From the NCBI GenBank assembly GCA_017883075.1, contig JADGOI010000014.1, forward strand, positions 1 to 34,714: 34,714 nt of DNA, given 5' to 3'. Position numbers and translations under genes: made by a program. Below the pieces are notes generated by a model. The model made no database searches and was not told the DNA's origin. It saw only the letters and a program-made list of their open reading frames with translations. The stretch comes from Acidimicrobiales bacterium (GTDB lineage Bacteria > Actinomycetota > Acidimicrobiia > Acidimicrobiales > RAAP-2). Positions 1 through 8,079 of this stretch are shown in pieces. Within the stretch, counting starts at the first letter, position 1. Each line of letters begins with the position of its first letter.

Positions 1-2
1 TC

Positions 3-779
3 GCCTTCTACTCGGGCCTTGCGGTCCTGCTCCTCGCGGTTGAGTCGCCGATCGATTACTGGGCGAGCGACTACTTCTTCGTGCACATGCTCGAGCACCT
101 CCTCATCGCCTTCTACGCGCCGATCCTGATCGTCCTCGGTGCTCCGTGGATCCCCCTTCTCTTCGCGTTACCGGTAGGTGCTCGCAGAAAGGTGGGTCGC
201 TTCTTGATCCTCGGGCCCTGGTCACGGCTTCTTCGACGGGTCGGAAGATTTGTCACCGATCCATGGTTCGCCCTGATCTCCTTCAACGTCGTCATGGTCG
301 TCTGGCACTTTCCGGCCGTTTTCGACTTGTCCGAGCGCAACCAGACCGTTCATATCTGGCTGATGCACGGGAGCTTCTTCATCACCGGCGTGCTCTTCTG
401 GCTGCAGATCATCCCCTCGCACCCCTTCAGGTTGAAGGCCAGCCCGATCTGGCAGGCCGGAGCGATAGTCGGTACGAACATCGTGATGTTCGTGCTGGCC
501 ATGGCCCTGAGTATTTTCAGCGCGTCGAGTTGGTACTCGGTGTATGCACACCTACCCGGCGTGAATTTGGCACCCTTCGCCGACCAGCAGATCGGCGCCG
601 CCATCCTCTGGGTCTGTGGTGACTTCTGGGCGGTGCCGGCCCTCATTGTGGTGATCAAGCGGGCGATCGACCAGGAGGGATCAATCTCCAATGTGCTCGA
701 GCGGCTTTCGCACCGCACCGCCGCACCGGCCGTCCACGATCTGCGTCCGCAACGGACCAACACTGCCGACCGGACCTAG
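3..779 (+). CDS. ctaG: Cytochrome c oxidase assembly factor CtaG, caa3 type (5' partial)
   Basis: The reading frame is open from base 3, so the start lies before the window; 258 residues are visible. It is a polytopic membrane protein with the CtaG hallmarks: an ESPIDYW...HMLEHLL segment with paired histidines near the start of the visible part, a [11 protein letters not shown]-like loop, and a C-terminal [18 protein letters not shown] helix. CtaG proteins of this family assist copper loading or assembly of caa3-type oxidases in the membrane. The gene sits directly upstream of a complete oxidase operon, separated by about 190 bases with a likely promoter. A second, divergent CtaG closes that operon (5592-6437). 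Family assignment is firm; the metal-delivery role is inferred from the family and the neighbours. Confidence 0.9.
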   Translation, partial: AFYSGLAVLLLAVESPIDYWASDYFFVHMLEHLLIAFYAPILIVLGAPWIPLLFALPVGARRKVGRFLILGPWSRLLRRVGRFVTDPWFALISFNVVMVVWHFPAVFDLSERNQTVHIWLMHGSFFITGVLFWLQIIPSHPFRLKASPIWQAGAIVGTNIVMFVLAMALSIFSASSWYSVYAHLPGVNLAPFADQQIGAAILWVCGDFWAVPALIVVIKRAIDQEGSISNVLERLSHRTAAPAVHDLRPQRTNTADRT

Positions 780-816
780 GGCCAGGCCAGAACCTGTTCG
801 GACCATGCGATGAATA

Positions 817-833
817 GGTGCTTGACCAGCACC
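817..833. repeat. 6-bp inverted repeat overlapping the cox promoter -35
   Basis: GGTGCT and AGCACC form perfect inverted arms around a 5-base centre. The centre carries most of a -35-like TTGACC hexamer. It could be an operator for a repressor of the oxidase operon or a weak terminator hairpin behind the upstream ctaG. No T-run follows, which favours the operator reading slightly. Confidence 0.35.
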
Positions 834-850
834 CTTGGTCGGCATACTGT
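822..850 (+). promoter_or_regulatory. Putative sigma70-type promoter for the oxidase operon
   Basis: TTGACC at 822-827 matches the -35 consensus at five of six positions. A 17-base spacer leads to TACTGT at 845-850, which fits the TAnnnT -10 pattern common in high-GC actinobacteria. Transcription would begin near 857, giving a leader of about 115 bases before the cupredoxin gene at 972. This is a pattern match only. Confidence 0.45.
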
Positions 851-971
851 CGGTCTCACCTTTTAGATTCTTCACGAAGTTTTAGGTAACGTCCGGCGTC
901 TGGATAGAAGCAGGCACGGGAGGGTCCGAGGTCGGGCCTGATCGAGTCCTCGACGGCATGAGGGGTACTGG

Positions 972-1649
972 ATGTCATTTGGGGGAAGGCTTTCCGTGGT
1001 CCTCGGACTCTTCGTCGTTGCCGCGGGGTTGGCTGTCTGGGCCGTGGTGGGCTTTATGCTCCCGACGACACCGACCGTCGACTTCACCGCCGCGCAGCCA
1101 TCGGGTGCCCCGGTGGACCTGACCGTGCAGACGGTGGGCACGATCGGATTCGGGGCACATCCCACATGGGTCTCGTACCTGGTGAAGAACCCGAGTGGCC
1201 AGTGGGTCCACTCGACCGTTTGGAAGGTGCCGGCGCATACCCGCATCAACCTGACCATCGAGCAGTACGACTCGGGGAGCCCCCTCCGCAATCAACAGTG
1301 GGGCCTCGTGGCCGGAACCACAGGCGGCGTCGCGACTCTCAATGGCAAGCCGATCGCTTTGTACGACTCCAACAGCGGCAACGGAGTTGGCCACACGTTT
1401 TCGATCCCGACCCTCGGAATCAGCGTTCCCTTGGTCGGTATAGCGGACGACGCCAAAAATCCCTGTAGTCAGGCACCGTGTACCACCGACTTTGACCACA
1501 ACGTCATCAAAGTCTCGTTCGTGACACCGGGGCCCGGTGAGTATCCGTGGCAGTGTTACGTGCCTTGCGGCTTGGGCTTCTTGTACGGAAATGGGGGACC
1601 CATGAGCACCCTTGGATACATGGGCGGCTTCCTGGATGTCACAGCGTGA
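972..1649 (+). CDS. Membrane-anchored CuA-like cupredoxin (subunit II-like)
   Basis: 225 residues with an N-terminal membrane helix (about 7-30) and an extracytoplasmic cupredoxin-like domain. His141 lies in GHTFSIPTLGI, which resembles the first CuA ligand region of oxidase subunit II (H-S/T-F-x-x-P). The C-terminal part has a CYVPCG pair (Cys195, Cys199) with the C-x3-C spacing of CuA, but the histidine normally four residues after the second cysteine is Phe203, and the methionine is displaced to Met211. A further cysteine pair is at 165 and 170. It is the first gene of the oxidase operon, and its stop overlaps the GTG start of ctaC. I infer an accessory electron-transfer or copper-binding subunit; a normal binuclear CuA site looks unlikely without the histidine. 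Confidence 0.7.
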   Translation: MSFGGRLSVVLGLFVVAAGLAVWAVVGFMLPTTPTVDFTAAQPSGAPVDLTVQTVGTIGFGAHPTWVSYLVKNPSGQWVHSTVWKVPAHTRINLTIEQYDSGSPLRNQQWGLVAGTTGGVATLNGKPIALYDSNSGNGVGHTFSIPTLGISVPLVGIADDAKNPCSQAPCTTDFDHNVIKVSFVTPGPGEYPWQCYVPCGLGFLYGNGGPMSTLGYMGGFLDVTA

Positions 1650-2623
1650 CCATCGACAACGCAGAATCTGAGGGCCAGGGCGTGGCGGCAGAGGCGGTGA
1701 TCGCACAGCCAGGCAAGGAACCTCGCCACATCTGGCGCATGGTCGCCATCTGGCTGGTCCTCTCCGCCGTTCTCGACCCCCTCTTCTATATTCTGGTTGG
1801 GCCCCACGTTCCCCCGGGGACGATGACCTCCGCGGCGAAGGACAATCAGTTCGACTTCAATATCCTGTTGGTGGCTGCCCTTCCGGTGTTTCTGGCGGTG
1901 TGGGTCTACCTCGCCTACTCGGCGGTGGTGTGGAGAGCTTCCCGCAAGGGTGCTCCTGAGCCGGTCGGAGGGGCGCAGGCCCGGACCCATCTCGGCGTGC
2001 AGGTCGGGTGGATCGTCACCACCACCGTGATCGTGCTCGGACTGTTCGCCTTCGGCACGGTCGAAGTGATCACCAAAGCCGGTTCCGGCGGAGGTGAAGG
2101 GCCCAATCCGATCTGGACTCCCACGTCGGCCACCATCCTGCCGGTGCAGGTCATCGCCCAGCAGTGGAAATTCACCTACCGCTACCCGACCTTCGGGGGG
2201 TTCGAGAGCCAGCAGCTCATTGTGCCCAACAACACCACCATCGCCTTCCACGTCACCTCGCTCGACGTGATCCATGGTTTCTGGGCCTATGAGTTGAGCA
2301 TCAAGGCTGATGCCAATCCCCAGCAGGACAACGTGGCCTACGCAACCACCCGTCAGACCGGAAGTGTGACCGTTCGATGTGAGGAGCTCTGCGGCTTGTG
2401 GCACGGAGCGATGTTCAACTACGGGAAGGTCGTCTCCAAAGCTGCCTTCATGGCCTGGGCGAAATCGACAGAGGCCGGCACTGCCGCCAATACCAAGCTC
2501 TTGCCGCCCTTTGCCTACACGTACGTGCCCGACGCAAACGGCTCCGATGGCGGGTACTACCCCGACAACGTGGATCCCTATAGCAACTCAGAGGTCTACG
2601 GGGCCAAGCCGGCGGCATCGTGA
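1646..2623 (+). CDS. ctaC: Cytochrome c oxidase subunit II
   Basis: 325 residues from a GTG start that overlaps the previous stop (GTGA). Three hydrophobic segments (about 30-51, 70-96, 117-142) precede a periplasm-facing cupredoxin domain. The CuA site is complete: His210 in DVIHGFW, then Cys245, Glu247, Cys249, His253 and Met256 in the C-x-E-x-C-x3-H-x2-M motif. An aromatic stretch QQWKFTYRYP at 172-181 corresponds to the electron-entry region. It takes electrons from cytochrome c or another carrier and passes them to subunit I. No cytochrome c domain is fused at the C-terminus, although CtaG neighbours are typical of caa3 systems. The frame is open to an upstream start at 1547, but that would overlap about 100 bases of the cupredoxin gene, so 1646 is preferred. 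Confidence 0.93.
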   Translation: MTIDNAESEGQGVAAEAVIAQPGKEPRHIWRMVAIWLVLSAVLDPLFYILVGPHVPPGTMTSAAKDNQFDFNILLVAALPVFLAVWVYLAYSAVVWRASRKGAPEPVGGAQARTHLGVQVGWIVTTTVIVLGLFAFGTVEVITKAGSGGGEGPNPIWTPTSATILPVQVIAQQWKFTYRYPTFGGFESQQLIVPNNTTIAFHVTSLDVIHGFWAYELSIKADANPQQDNVAYATTRQTGSVTVRCEELCGLWHGAMFNYGKVVSKAAFMAWAKSTEAGTAANTKLLPPFAYTYVPDANGSDGGYYPDNVDPYSNSEVYGAKPAAS

Positions 2624-2738
2624 CACCGACCATCTGTGGATCCCAGTGCACCAGTCCTGCTAATGATCGGAGTGGCCCGTCGATGATCGGACCAATCAGC
2701 TTCAGCCCGGCACCGTTGAAAAAGGTGATGGTCGATCA

Positions 2739-4730
2739 ATGACCGTGACTGCCGAACGCGAGACTGAAGTTGTCTATCCCGACCCCACTCCACCTGTGCT
2801 CGGCGGATTTCAGGGATTGCCTCAGCGGCCCGGTTGGCTAAGCCAGCACCTAGGCACCGCGGCGATCGGAGCAGTGCTCGGGTATCTGCTGGGACACTGG
2901 CTCGGAAACGTCGTTGCCAGCGGTTATACGAACATCGCAGACAGCGGGGTAAACGCCGTGGCGATCACCGGGGGCCTGCTCCTCGGCGTCTTCGGATGGC
3001 TGTTGGGAATCGGCGCGTTGAACTATCCGCTGGCGAAGATGGTCGGCCTCGAACTGCGTCCCGATTATGAGTCGACCAGTTGGACCAGGTATCTGCGCTA
3101 CACCGTCGACCACAAAGTTGTGGGACTTCAGTACGTCATCGGCGTACTCGCATTCCTCTTCACCGGTGGGCTTCTGGCCATGGGGATCCGTACCGAGCTG
3201 CTCTCTCCCTCCAGTCACCTCTTCGGGCCGGGGACCTACATCGCCATCGTGAGCGAGCACGGCACGATCATGATGATGATGGCCACCTCGGTCATCGTGG
3301 GTCCGCTCGGCAACTGGCTGGTGCCGTTGATGATCGGAGCACGGCGAACCGCGTTCCCCAGGGTTGAAGCCTTCAGCTTCTGGATCTTCACTGCCGGGTA
3401 CCTGGTCATCCTCTCTGCCCTCTTCTACGGCGGGTTCCCCACCGGATGGACGGGCTACGCGCCTCTTCAGACCCAGGCCGGTGGAGGCATGATGTCCTAC
3501 CTGGTCGGCTTCGCCGTCATCGGGCTGGGCATGATGGCCGCCGGCTTCAACCTGGCGGTCACCATCATCAACTACCGAGCACCGGGTATGACCTGGAGCA
3601 GGATCCCCATCTTCGTGTGGTCCATCCTCGCCACCTGCGCCCTACTCACCCTGGCTACCCCGACCCTGGTGGCCGCAGGGTTCTTCGGCATCCTCGACCA
3701 CACCGCCCAGACTGCCTTCTTCGTGACCGAACACGGAGGAAGCTCCTTCCTCTGGGAGAACCTCTTCTGGTTCTTCGGCCACCCTGAGGTGTACATCATG
3801 GCCCTCCCCGGGTTCGGGATCGTCTTTGAGATCCTTCCGGTCTTCACGAGGAAGCCACTCTTCGCCTACAAGGTGGCGGCGGCGGGGATGGTGGGAGTCG
3901 CCCTCCTGTCGTTCTTCGTATGGCAGCACCACCTGTTCCAGAGTGGGATCAATCCGGACATGCGGCCGTTGTTCATGCTGACCACCGAGCTCATCTCGAT
4001 CCCGACCGGGTTCATCTACTTGGTGGGCCTGGGAACGCTCTACAAGGCGAAGATCAAGTTCGAAGTACCGATGCTCTTTGCACTGGCCCTCTTCTTTAAC
4101 TTCCTCATCGGCGGGATTACCGGAGTCTTCCTCTCCGATGTCCCGGTCAACGTGACCGTGCACGGAAGCTTCTTCGTCCTGGCCCACTTCCACTACACCA
4201 TCATGGGTGGATTGATCTTCGCCTTCTTCGGAGGCCTCTACTACTGGTTGCCGAAGATGACCGGCAAGACCATGAACAAGAAGCTGGGGCAGATCCACTT
4301 CTGGATCATGTTCATCTTCTTCAATCTGACCTTCTTCCCGATGTTCCTGATCGGCTTGCTCGGCCAGCCTCGTCGGGTATTCGAATATGCGCAGAACCTG
4401 CAGGCGCTCAACGATTTCTCATCGGTCAGCGCGTTCATCCTCGGTGCTTCGTTCCTTGTCTTCGTGGCCAACTTCGTGTGGTCGATCTTCATCAAGCCGA
4501 CTCCGGCGCCGGCCAACCCATGGGACTCGCTCGGACTCGAGTGGCAGACGCCGACTCCTGTCCCGTACTACAACTTTGAACGCATCCCCGTCGTTCTGAG
4601 TGATCCGTATCACTACAGCGAGGAGAACGCTCCCGCTGTCGCCGATCTCGGCGAAGAAGGTGTACTCGTAGCAGCTGGGGCTTCGTCCCCTGCGAGTGTC
4701 GCCGAGGATCCCCGACCGCCGGCCCAATGA
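2739..4730 (+). CDS. ctaD: Cytochrome c oxidase subunit I, divergent A-type
   Basis: 663 residues; the heme a/heme a3-CuB catalytic subunit that reduces oxygen to water in the membrane. Ligands are all present: His174 and His485 (low-spin heme), His483 (heme a3), His348, His397 and His398 (CuB). Glu350 and Tyr352 in GHPEVY match the A1 subtype. Against the Paracoccus numbering I remember, three proton-path or Mg positions differ: D124 is Arg203 (GARRTAFPR), K354 is Ile426 (IPTGFIYL), and the Mg ligand D404 is Gly476 (VHGSFF). Asn131 is Ala211. Two extra hydrophobic segments (about 38-60, 73-94) precede the usual first helix. The start is ATG with an AAGG-like site about 10 bases upstream. The frame is intact, so this is not a decayed gene. 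Confidence 0.95.
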   Translation: MTVTAERETEVVYPDPTPPVLGGFQGLPQRPGWLSQHLGTAAIGAVLGYLLGHWLGNVVASGYTNIADSGVNAVAITGGLLLGVFGWLLGIGALNYPLAKMVGLELRPDYESTSWTRYLRYTVDHKVVGLQYVIGVLAFLFTGGLLAMGIRTELLSPSSHLFGPGTYIAIVSEHGTIMMMMATSVIVGPLGNWLVPLMIGARRTAFPRVEAFSFWIFTAGYLVILSALFYGGFPTGWTGYAPLQTQAGGGMMSYLVGFAVIGLGMMAAGFNLAVTIINYRAPGMTWSRIPIFVWSILATCALLTLATPTLVAAGFFGILDHTAQTAFFVTEHGGSSFLWENLFWFFGHPEVYIMALPGFGIVFEILPVFTRKPLFAYKVAAAGMVGVALLSFFVWQHHLFQSGINPDMRPLFMLTTELISIPTGFIYLVGLGTLYKAKIKFEVPMLFALALFFNFLIGGITGVFLSDVPVNVTVHGSFFVLAHFHYTIMGGLIFAFFGGLYYWLPKMTGKTMNKKLGQIHFWIMFIFFNLTFFPMFLIGLLGQPRRVFEYAQNLQALNDFSSVSAFILGASFLVFVANFVWSIFIKPTPAPANPWDSLGLEWQTPTPVPYYNFERIPVVLSDPYHYSEENAPAVADLGEEGVLVAAGASSPASVAEDPRPPAQ

Positions 4731-5404
4731 GTGGAGACAACGCGGTGACTGATACAGCCGACAAACCCCAGATGTTCACCGAAACTCCCGAGGAGAGGGA
4801 GTTCGAACTGCGCGCTGCAGTCGGTGCCTACTGGTCCGGAGGGCGTCTGCTGATCGGCATGTTCACGTTCCTCTTCGCCTCGCTGGCCTTTGCCTACTTC
4901 TATTTGAGGTCGAACAATGCTGGGCAACTCTGGCGCCCCGGCGGTATAACCGCGCCGACCGGAATCGGTGGGGCAATCTTCGCCGTGGCGGTGGCGTCCT
5001 CACTGCTCGCCATCTACGGACAGGGGCGCCTTCGATCGGGATCGACCCTCGATTGGGAGGTGAGTGGCTGGACAGCGGTCCTCGGAGGACTTGTGGCCAT
5101 CGGACTCCAGATCTGGCAGCTGACCCAGCTTCCCTTCTTCCCCGGATCCAGCGGGTACGCATCGTGCTTCATCGGTTGGGCGGTGATGAACATCATGCTG
5201 CTCGTCAGCGGGGTGTACTGGCTCGAGACCAACCTGGCCCTCTGCATTCGACTGCGTCGCCTCGACGCCGAGGACGGGACACTGGCTACCTCGGTGGGTC
5301 CCGTCGCCCAGCTCTTTCGGGCCAATGTCGAGTCCTGCACGTACTTCTGGGGATTCATGGCGGTGGTGGGCGGCCTGTTCTGGGTGTTCTTCTACCTGAT
5401 CTGA
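4727..5404 (+). CDS. ctaE: Cytochrome c oxidase subunit III
   Basis: 225 residues; ATG overlaps the ctaD stop (ATGA), implying coupled translation. Five hydrophobic helices are visible (about 40-62, 77-98, 110-130, 146-168, 203-225), the usual count for short actinobacterial subunit III. The final helix, with YFWGFMAVVGGLFWVFFYL, corresponds to the family's C-terminal W-x-F-x-D-x-V-W region, although the usual histidine and aspartate are not kept. Subunit III stabilises subunit I and the proton-uptake region in known oxidases. Here it may matter that the D-channel mouth in subunit I is altered. Function is assigned from topology, length and position. Confidence 0.88.
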   Translation: MSGDNAVTDTADKPQMFTETPEEREFELRAAVGAYWSGGRLLIGMFTFLFASLAFAYFYLRSNNAGQLWRPGGITAPTGIGGAIFAVAVASSLLAIYGQGRLRSGSTLDWEVSGWTAVLGGLVAIGLQIWQLTQLPFFPGSSGYASCFIGWAVMNIMLLVSGVYWLETNLALCIRLRRLDAEDGTLATSVGPVAQLFRANVESCTYFWGFMAVVGGLFWVFFYLI

Positions 5405-5478
5405 TCAGGACGATTGATCACGAGTAGGGGCAATGGGTATCATTTTGGACACGAAGCGAGAGTGAGGTCGGTAGGCCA

Positions 5479-5595
5479 GTGAGCGTTGCCACAGATAGCT
5501 TCATCGGGCCACAGATACTGACTCTCGCCATTCCCCTCGGCACCCTGTTCGTGGTCTGCCTCTGGGGATTCTTCCAGCGCCAGTCACACCGATGA
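5479..5595 (+). CDS. 38-residue single-helix membrane microprotein of the cox operon
   Basis: A GTG-started frame encodes VSVATDSFIGPQ followed by one hydrophobic helix of about 20 residues (ILTLAIPLGTLFVVCLWGFF) and a basic tail QRQSHR. Its TGA stop overlaps the ATG of the second ctaG (ATGA), the same junction used elsewhere in this operon. Helix plus cytoplasmic basic tail is typical of small oxidase subunits such as CcoQ or subunit IV types. I do not recognise a family. The overlap, strand, spacing (74 bases after ctaE) and composition support a real gene. A weak purine-rich stretch lies about 10-20 bases upstream. Role inferred: accessory subunit or assembly helper. Confidence 0.6.
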   Translation: MSVATDSFIGPQILTLAIPLGTLFVVCLWGFFQRQSHR

Positions 5596-6437
5596 ACCAA
5601 GGGGCCGCGTCACACCGGTCCCTCGAACCACAGGGCAGCAGAACTTACGAGGCCGATCGCGCATTCCTCTTTGTGGGGGCCGTCATACTGTTCATCGCCT
5701 GCCTGGTCCCACCGTTCTCCTCATACGCTCGGCGTTATGAATTCGTCGAGGCTCTCCAGTTCGCCATATTGGCTGTGGTGGTTCCCGTATTGGTAGTCAG
5801 TGGATCGCCCTGGCGTCTGCTCCGCATTGCTGAACACCTACCTCCAGAGGACCGTGATAATGCGGGCTCGGGGGCGAACTCACTGCGGTTGGTGGACGAG
5901 TTGGCCGCTCATCGGCGGCGCCATCCTGAGGCGCTACGCAGCGTGCTCTTTGCTTCCCTGTTTCTTGCTGGGGTGACGCTCTGGAGGATTCCATTGACGG
6001 TCGATGCCTTAGTCAGGCATCCGTGGTTGGTGGGCGTCGAAGCGGTCACCTTGTTGATGGTCGGCGTCGGCCTCTGGCTCGAGCTGATCGAATCCCCTCC
6101 CCTCTCACCGAGGCTGTCACGACCCAACCGGATCGCCTTGGCCGCTGTCTCCATGTGGACAATCTGGGTCCTCGCCTACCTGGTCGGACTATCGCATGGG
6201 GCGTGGTATCACGCCTACTCGCATCACCCGGGGCAGGGCCTCAGTCTCTCTGCCGACCAGCAGCTGACGACAGGGATGATGTGGTTCGTTTGCGGTTGTG
6301 CATTCATTCCGGTCATCTTCTGGAACCTGATCCGCTGGTTACAGTCGGAGGAGGATCCAGACGCAGAACTGCACCGCCTGGTGCGACAGGATCGAACCCG
6401 GGGTCGCTCATTGGATAGCGGCCAAACCTCGCCGTAA
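5592..6437 (+). CDS. ctaG: Second CtaG-like oxidase assembly protein
   Basis: 281 residues, polytopic, last gene of the oxidase operon, ATG overlapping the stop of the microprotein. Its C-terminal half matches CtaG: LSADQQLTTGMMWFVCG aligns with [15 protein letters not shown] of the first ctaG, preceded by a HGAWYHAYSHHPG loop with several histidines. The N-terminal half is much less like the first copy; it has an RRYEFVEALQFAIL helix and a charged loop (about 85-120) not seen there. The two copies are therefore old paralogs rather than a recent duplication. It likely assists copper insertion or assembly of the adjacent oxidase. Confidence 0.82.
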   Translation: MNQGAASHRSLEPQGSRTYEADRAFLFVGAVILFIACLVPPFSSYARRYEFVEALQFAILAVVVPVLVVSGSPWRLLRIAEHLPPEDRDNAGSGANSLRLVDELAAHRRRHPEALRSVLFASLFLAGVTLWRIPLTVDALVRHPWLVGVEAVTLLMVGVGLWLELIESPPLSPRLSRPNRIALAAVSMWTIWVLAYLVGLSHGAWYHAYSHHPGQGLSLSADQQLTTGMMWFVCGCAFIPVIFWNLIRWLQSEEDPDAELHRLVRQDRTRGRSLDSGQTSP

Positions 6438-6475
6438 GCGGTTGTGGCGTCGAAGTCAGCTGTTGGGGACGGCGA

Positions 6476-7150
6476 TCAGGTGCCGACGAGGTGTGGAAGA
6501 GCCGGCAGGTCGGGCATCGGCAGCTTGGCACCGAGAATCCTGTCGGCCGCTTCCACATAGGCGTCGGCTCGGGCCCGATCCTTGGCAAGCAGGCCCTCCT
6601 GCTTGGTGAGGTCTGCGATCGTCGAAGTACTTCCCGAGTTGACAGAGAGATTTTGGATGTCCTCGATGGCGGCGAGTGCATCGGAGCTTACCCAGAGGGT
6701 GGACACGTCAACCACCTGCCCGATGTTCTTTCCCGCTGGTGAACCCGACGCCTGCACATTGGAGAGGTCGAAGATGTCACTGTTGGTGAACGAGCAGGCG
6801 GTCTGGTCATCTCGCAGCATGGACGGCGTCAGCGATCGATCAGCAGCGGACAATTGACCCGTCTTCATGTCCTGGTAGATGGTGAATGTCTCCTGGATGG
6901 CATAGGCACATCCTCCGACGTCGGTATTGATCTCATGCATGATGCTGGTTTGGTCGGCAATGTCGGCGGAGACGGTGGTGTGGCTGGGCAGATCGACAAT
7001 TACCGAGGCGGCGACGACGACGACGACTGCCGCGGTGACCAGGACCCACGTTCGCTTGTACCAGGCGCCCTTTGTCGGCGTCTCGGCAATGATGCCGTCC
7101 AGATCAAATGGATCCTGGGGATCGGATGGGCTGGCGATGTTGTCGGTCAT
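6476..7150 (-). CDS. Membrane-anchored protein of unknown function downstream of sco
   Basis: 224 residues; acidic cytoplasmic N-terminus, one membrane helix at about 35-53, then an extracytoplasmic, mostly helical domain with two cysteines (81 and 119) that could form a disulfide. I recognise no family or catalytic motif. Its ATG overlaps the stop of the sco gene (ATGA), so it is translated with the TlpA-Sco operon and probably takes part in copper delivery or thiol handling for the oxidase. It converges on the second ctaG with only 38 bases between stops. Confidence 0.8.
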   Translation of the reverse strand: MTDNIASPSDPQDPFDLDGIIAETPTKGAWYKRTWVLVTAAVVVVVAASVIVDLPSHTTVSADIADQTSIMHEINTDVGGCAYAIQETFTIYQDMKTGQLSAADRSLTPSMLRDDQTACSFTNSDIFDLSNVQASGSPAGKNIGQVVDVSTLWVSSDALAAIEDIQNLSVNSGSTSTIADLTKQEGLLAKDRARADAYVEAADRILGAKLPMPDLPALPHLVGT

Positions 7151-8079
7151 GAGGGCCCTCCAACCAGGCTTTCGGCCGCGTGGGCCATCCCTTGGGCGAA
7201 TTTCTGAATGCTGTCGGGGGACAGGGTGTAGATGCCGAAATGATCCTCATTTGCGAACGGGGTGGCGCGCAGTGTCAGCCGGCCACTGGGATCGATGAAA
7301 TACATGATGTCACTGTGGGTGACCACCCGCGTCTTCTTCCCGACCGCAATGGTGATGCCATAACCGGTCCAGATGCGATTGAGATCGGTGACGGGCCCAT
7401 TGAGAAACGTAACGTTCGCCAGGTTCGCGAGGCCAGTCTGGGTCAGGGCGGGTGGGGACGGGACGACGGATGTCTGCAAGGGGTCCGAGTTGACGATCAC
7501 AAAGTCAACCGCGGCAATCCTTGGACCCAGCAGTTGATCGGCTTGGGCGATTTCCTTGGCGAGCACCGGGCAGATGTCGTCGCACGCTGAGTTGAAGAAG
7601 GCAAGGACGGTCACCTTACCCGGGGCGTATGCAAGGGTCCAGGGTTTGCCGTTGGGATCCTGTAGGGAAATTGCGGGGGCTCGGTTGCCGGCTAGTTGGC
7701 TCAGTCCTATGAACGCATTCAGGGACGCGCTGACGGGAGGAGCGCTGGGCGGGGCGGGCGCGGGGGGCGGGGTGTCGCTGGTTCCAGCCAGGGTGGTCGG
7801 CGGGGTGGCGATCAGTGCGCTGACCCCTGCATTGCCGATGAAATGCTCGGTCAGGACACCGCCCACAGCGAGAACCGCGAACCCGGCGATGATCCAATGG
7901 ATGAACTTTCGGGGGACCGGCACTGATCCGGCACGGAGTGCTGCCCCTCGGTCGATAGGTACTTTGCCGGTGGCGAATGCCGTGGCGCGATCCTCGGGCG
8001 AAAGGTGCGCTCGAGGGTGGGCAATCGGTCCGTCAGTCGGCGGCGCCGTGGTTGTCCTGTCCGGGGGATCGCTGGTCAC
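7147..8079 (-). CDS. sco: Sco1/SenC-type copper chaperone
   Basis: 310 residues from a GTG start overlapping the stop of the TlpA gene (GTGA). A long cytoplasmic N-terminus (about 1-57) leads to a membrane helix at about 60-80, a Pro/Ala-rich linker (about 100-118) and a thioredoxin-fold domain. The Sco copper-site residues are present: Cys166 and Cys170 in CDDICP (C-x3-C-P) and His255 in VVTHSDIMYFID. Sco proteins deliver copper or reduce the CuA cysteines of subunit II. The oxidase operon with subunit II lies just across the convergent junction. The 57-residue cytoplasmic extension is longer than usual for Sco. Confidence 0.88.
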   Translation of the reverse strand: MTSDPPDRTTTAPPTDGPIAHPRAHLSPEDRATAFATGKVPIDRGAALRAGSVPVPRKFIHWIIAGFAVLAVGGVLTEHFIGNAGVSALIATPPTTLAGTSDTPPPAPAPPSAPPVSASLNAFIGLSQLAGNRAPAISLQDPNGKPWTLAYAPGKVTVLAFFNSACDDICPVLAKEIAQADQLLGPRIAAVDFVIVNSDPLQTSVVPSPPALTQTGLANLANVTFLNGPVTDLNRIWTGYGITIAVGKKTRVVTHSDIMYFIDPSGRLTLRATPFANEDHFGIYTLSPDSIQKFAQGMAHAAESLVGGPS

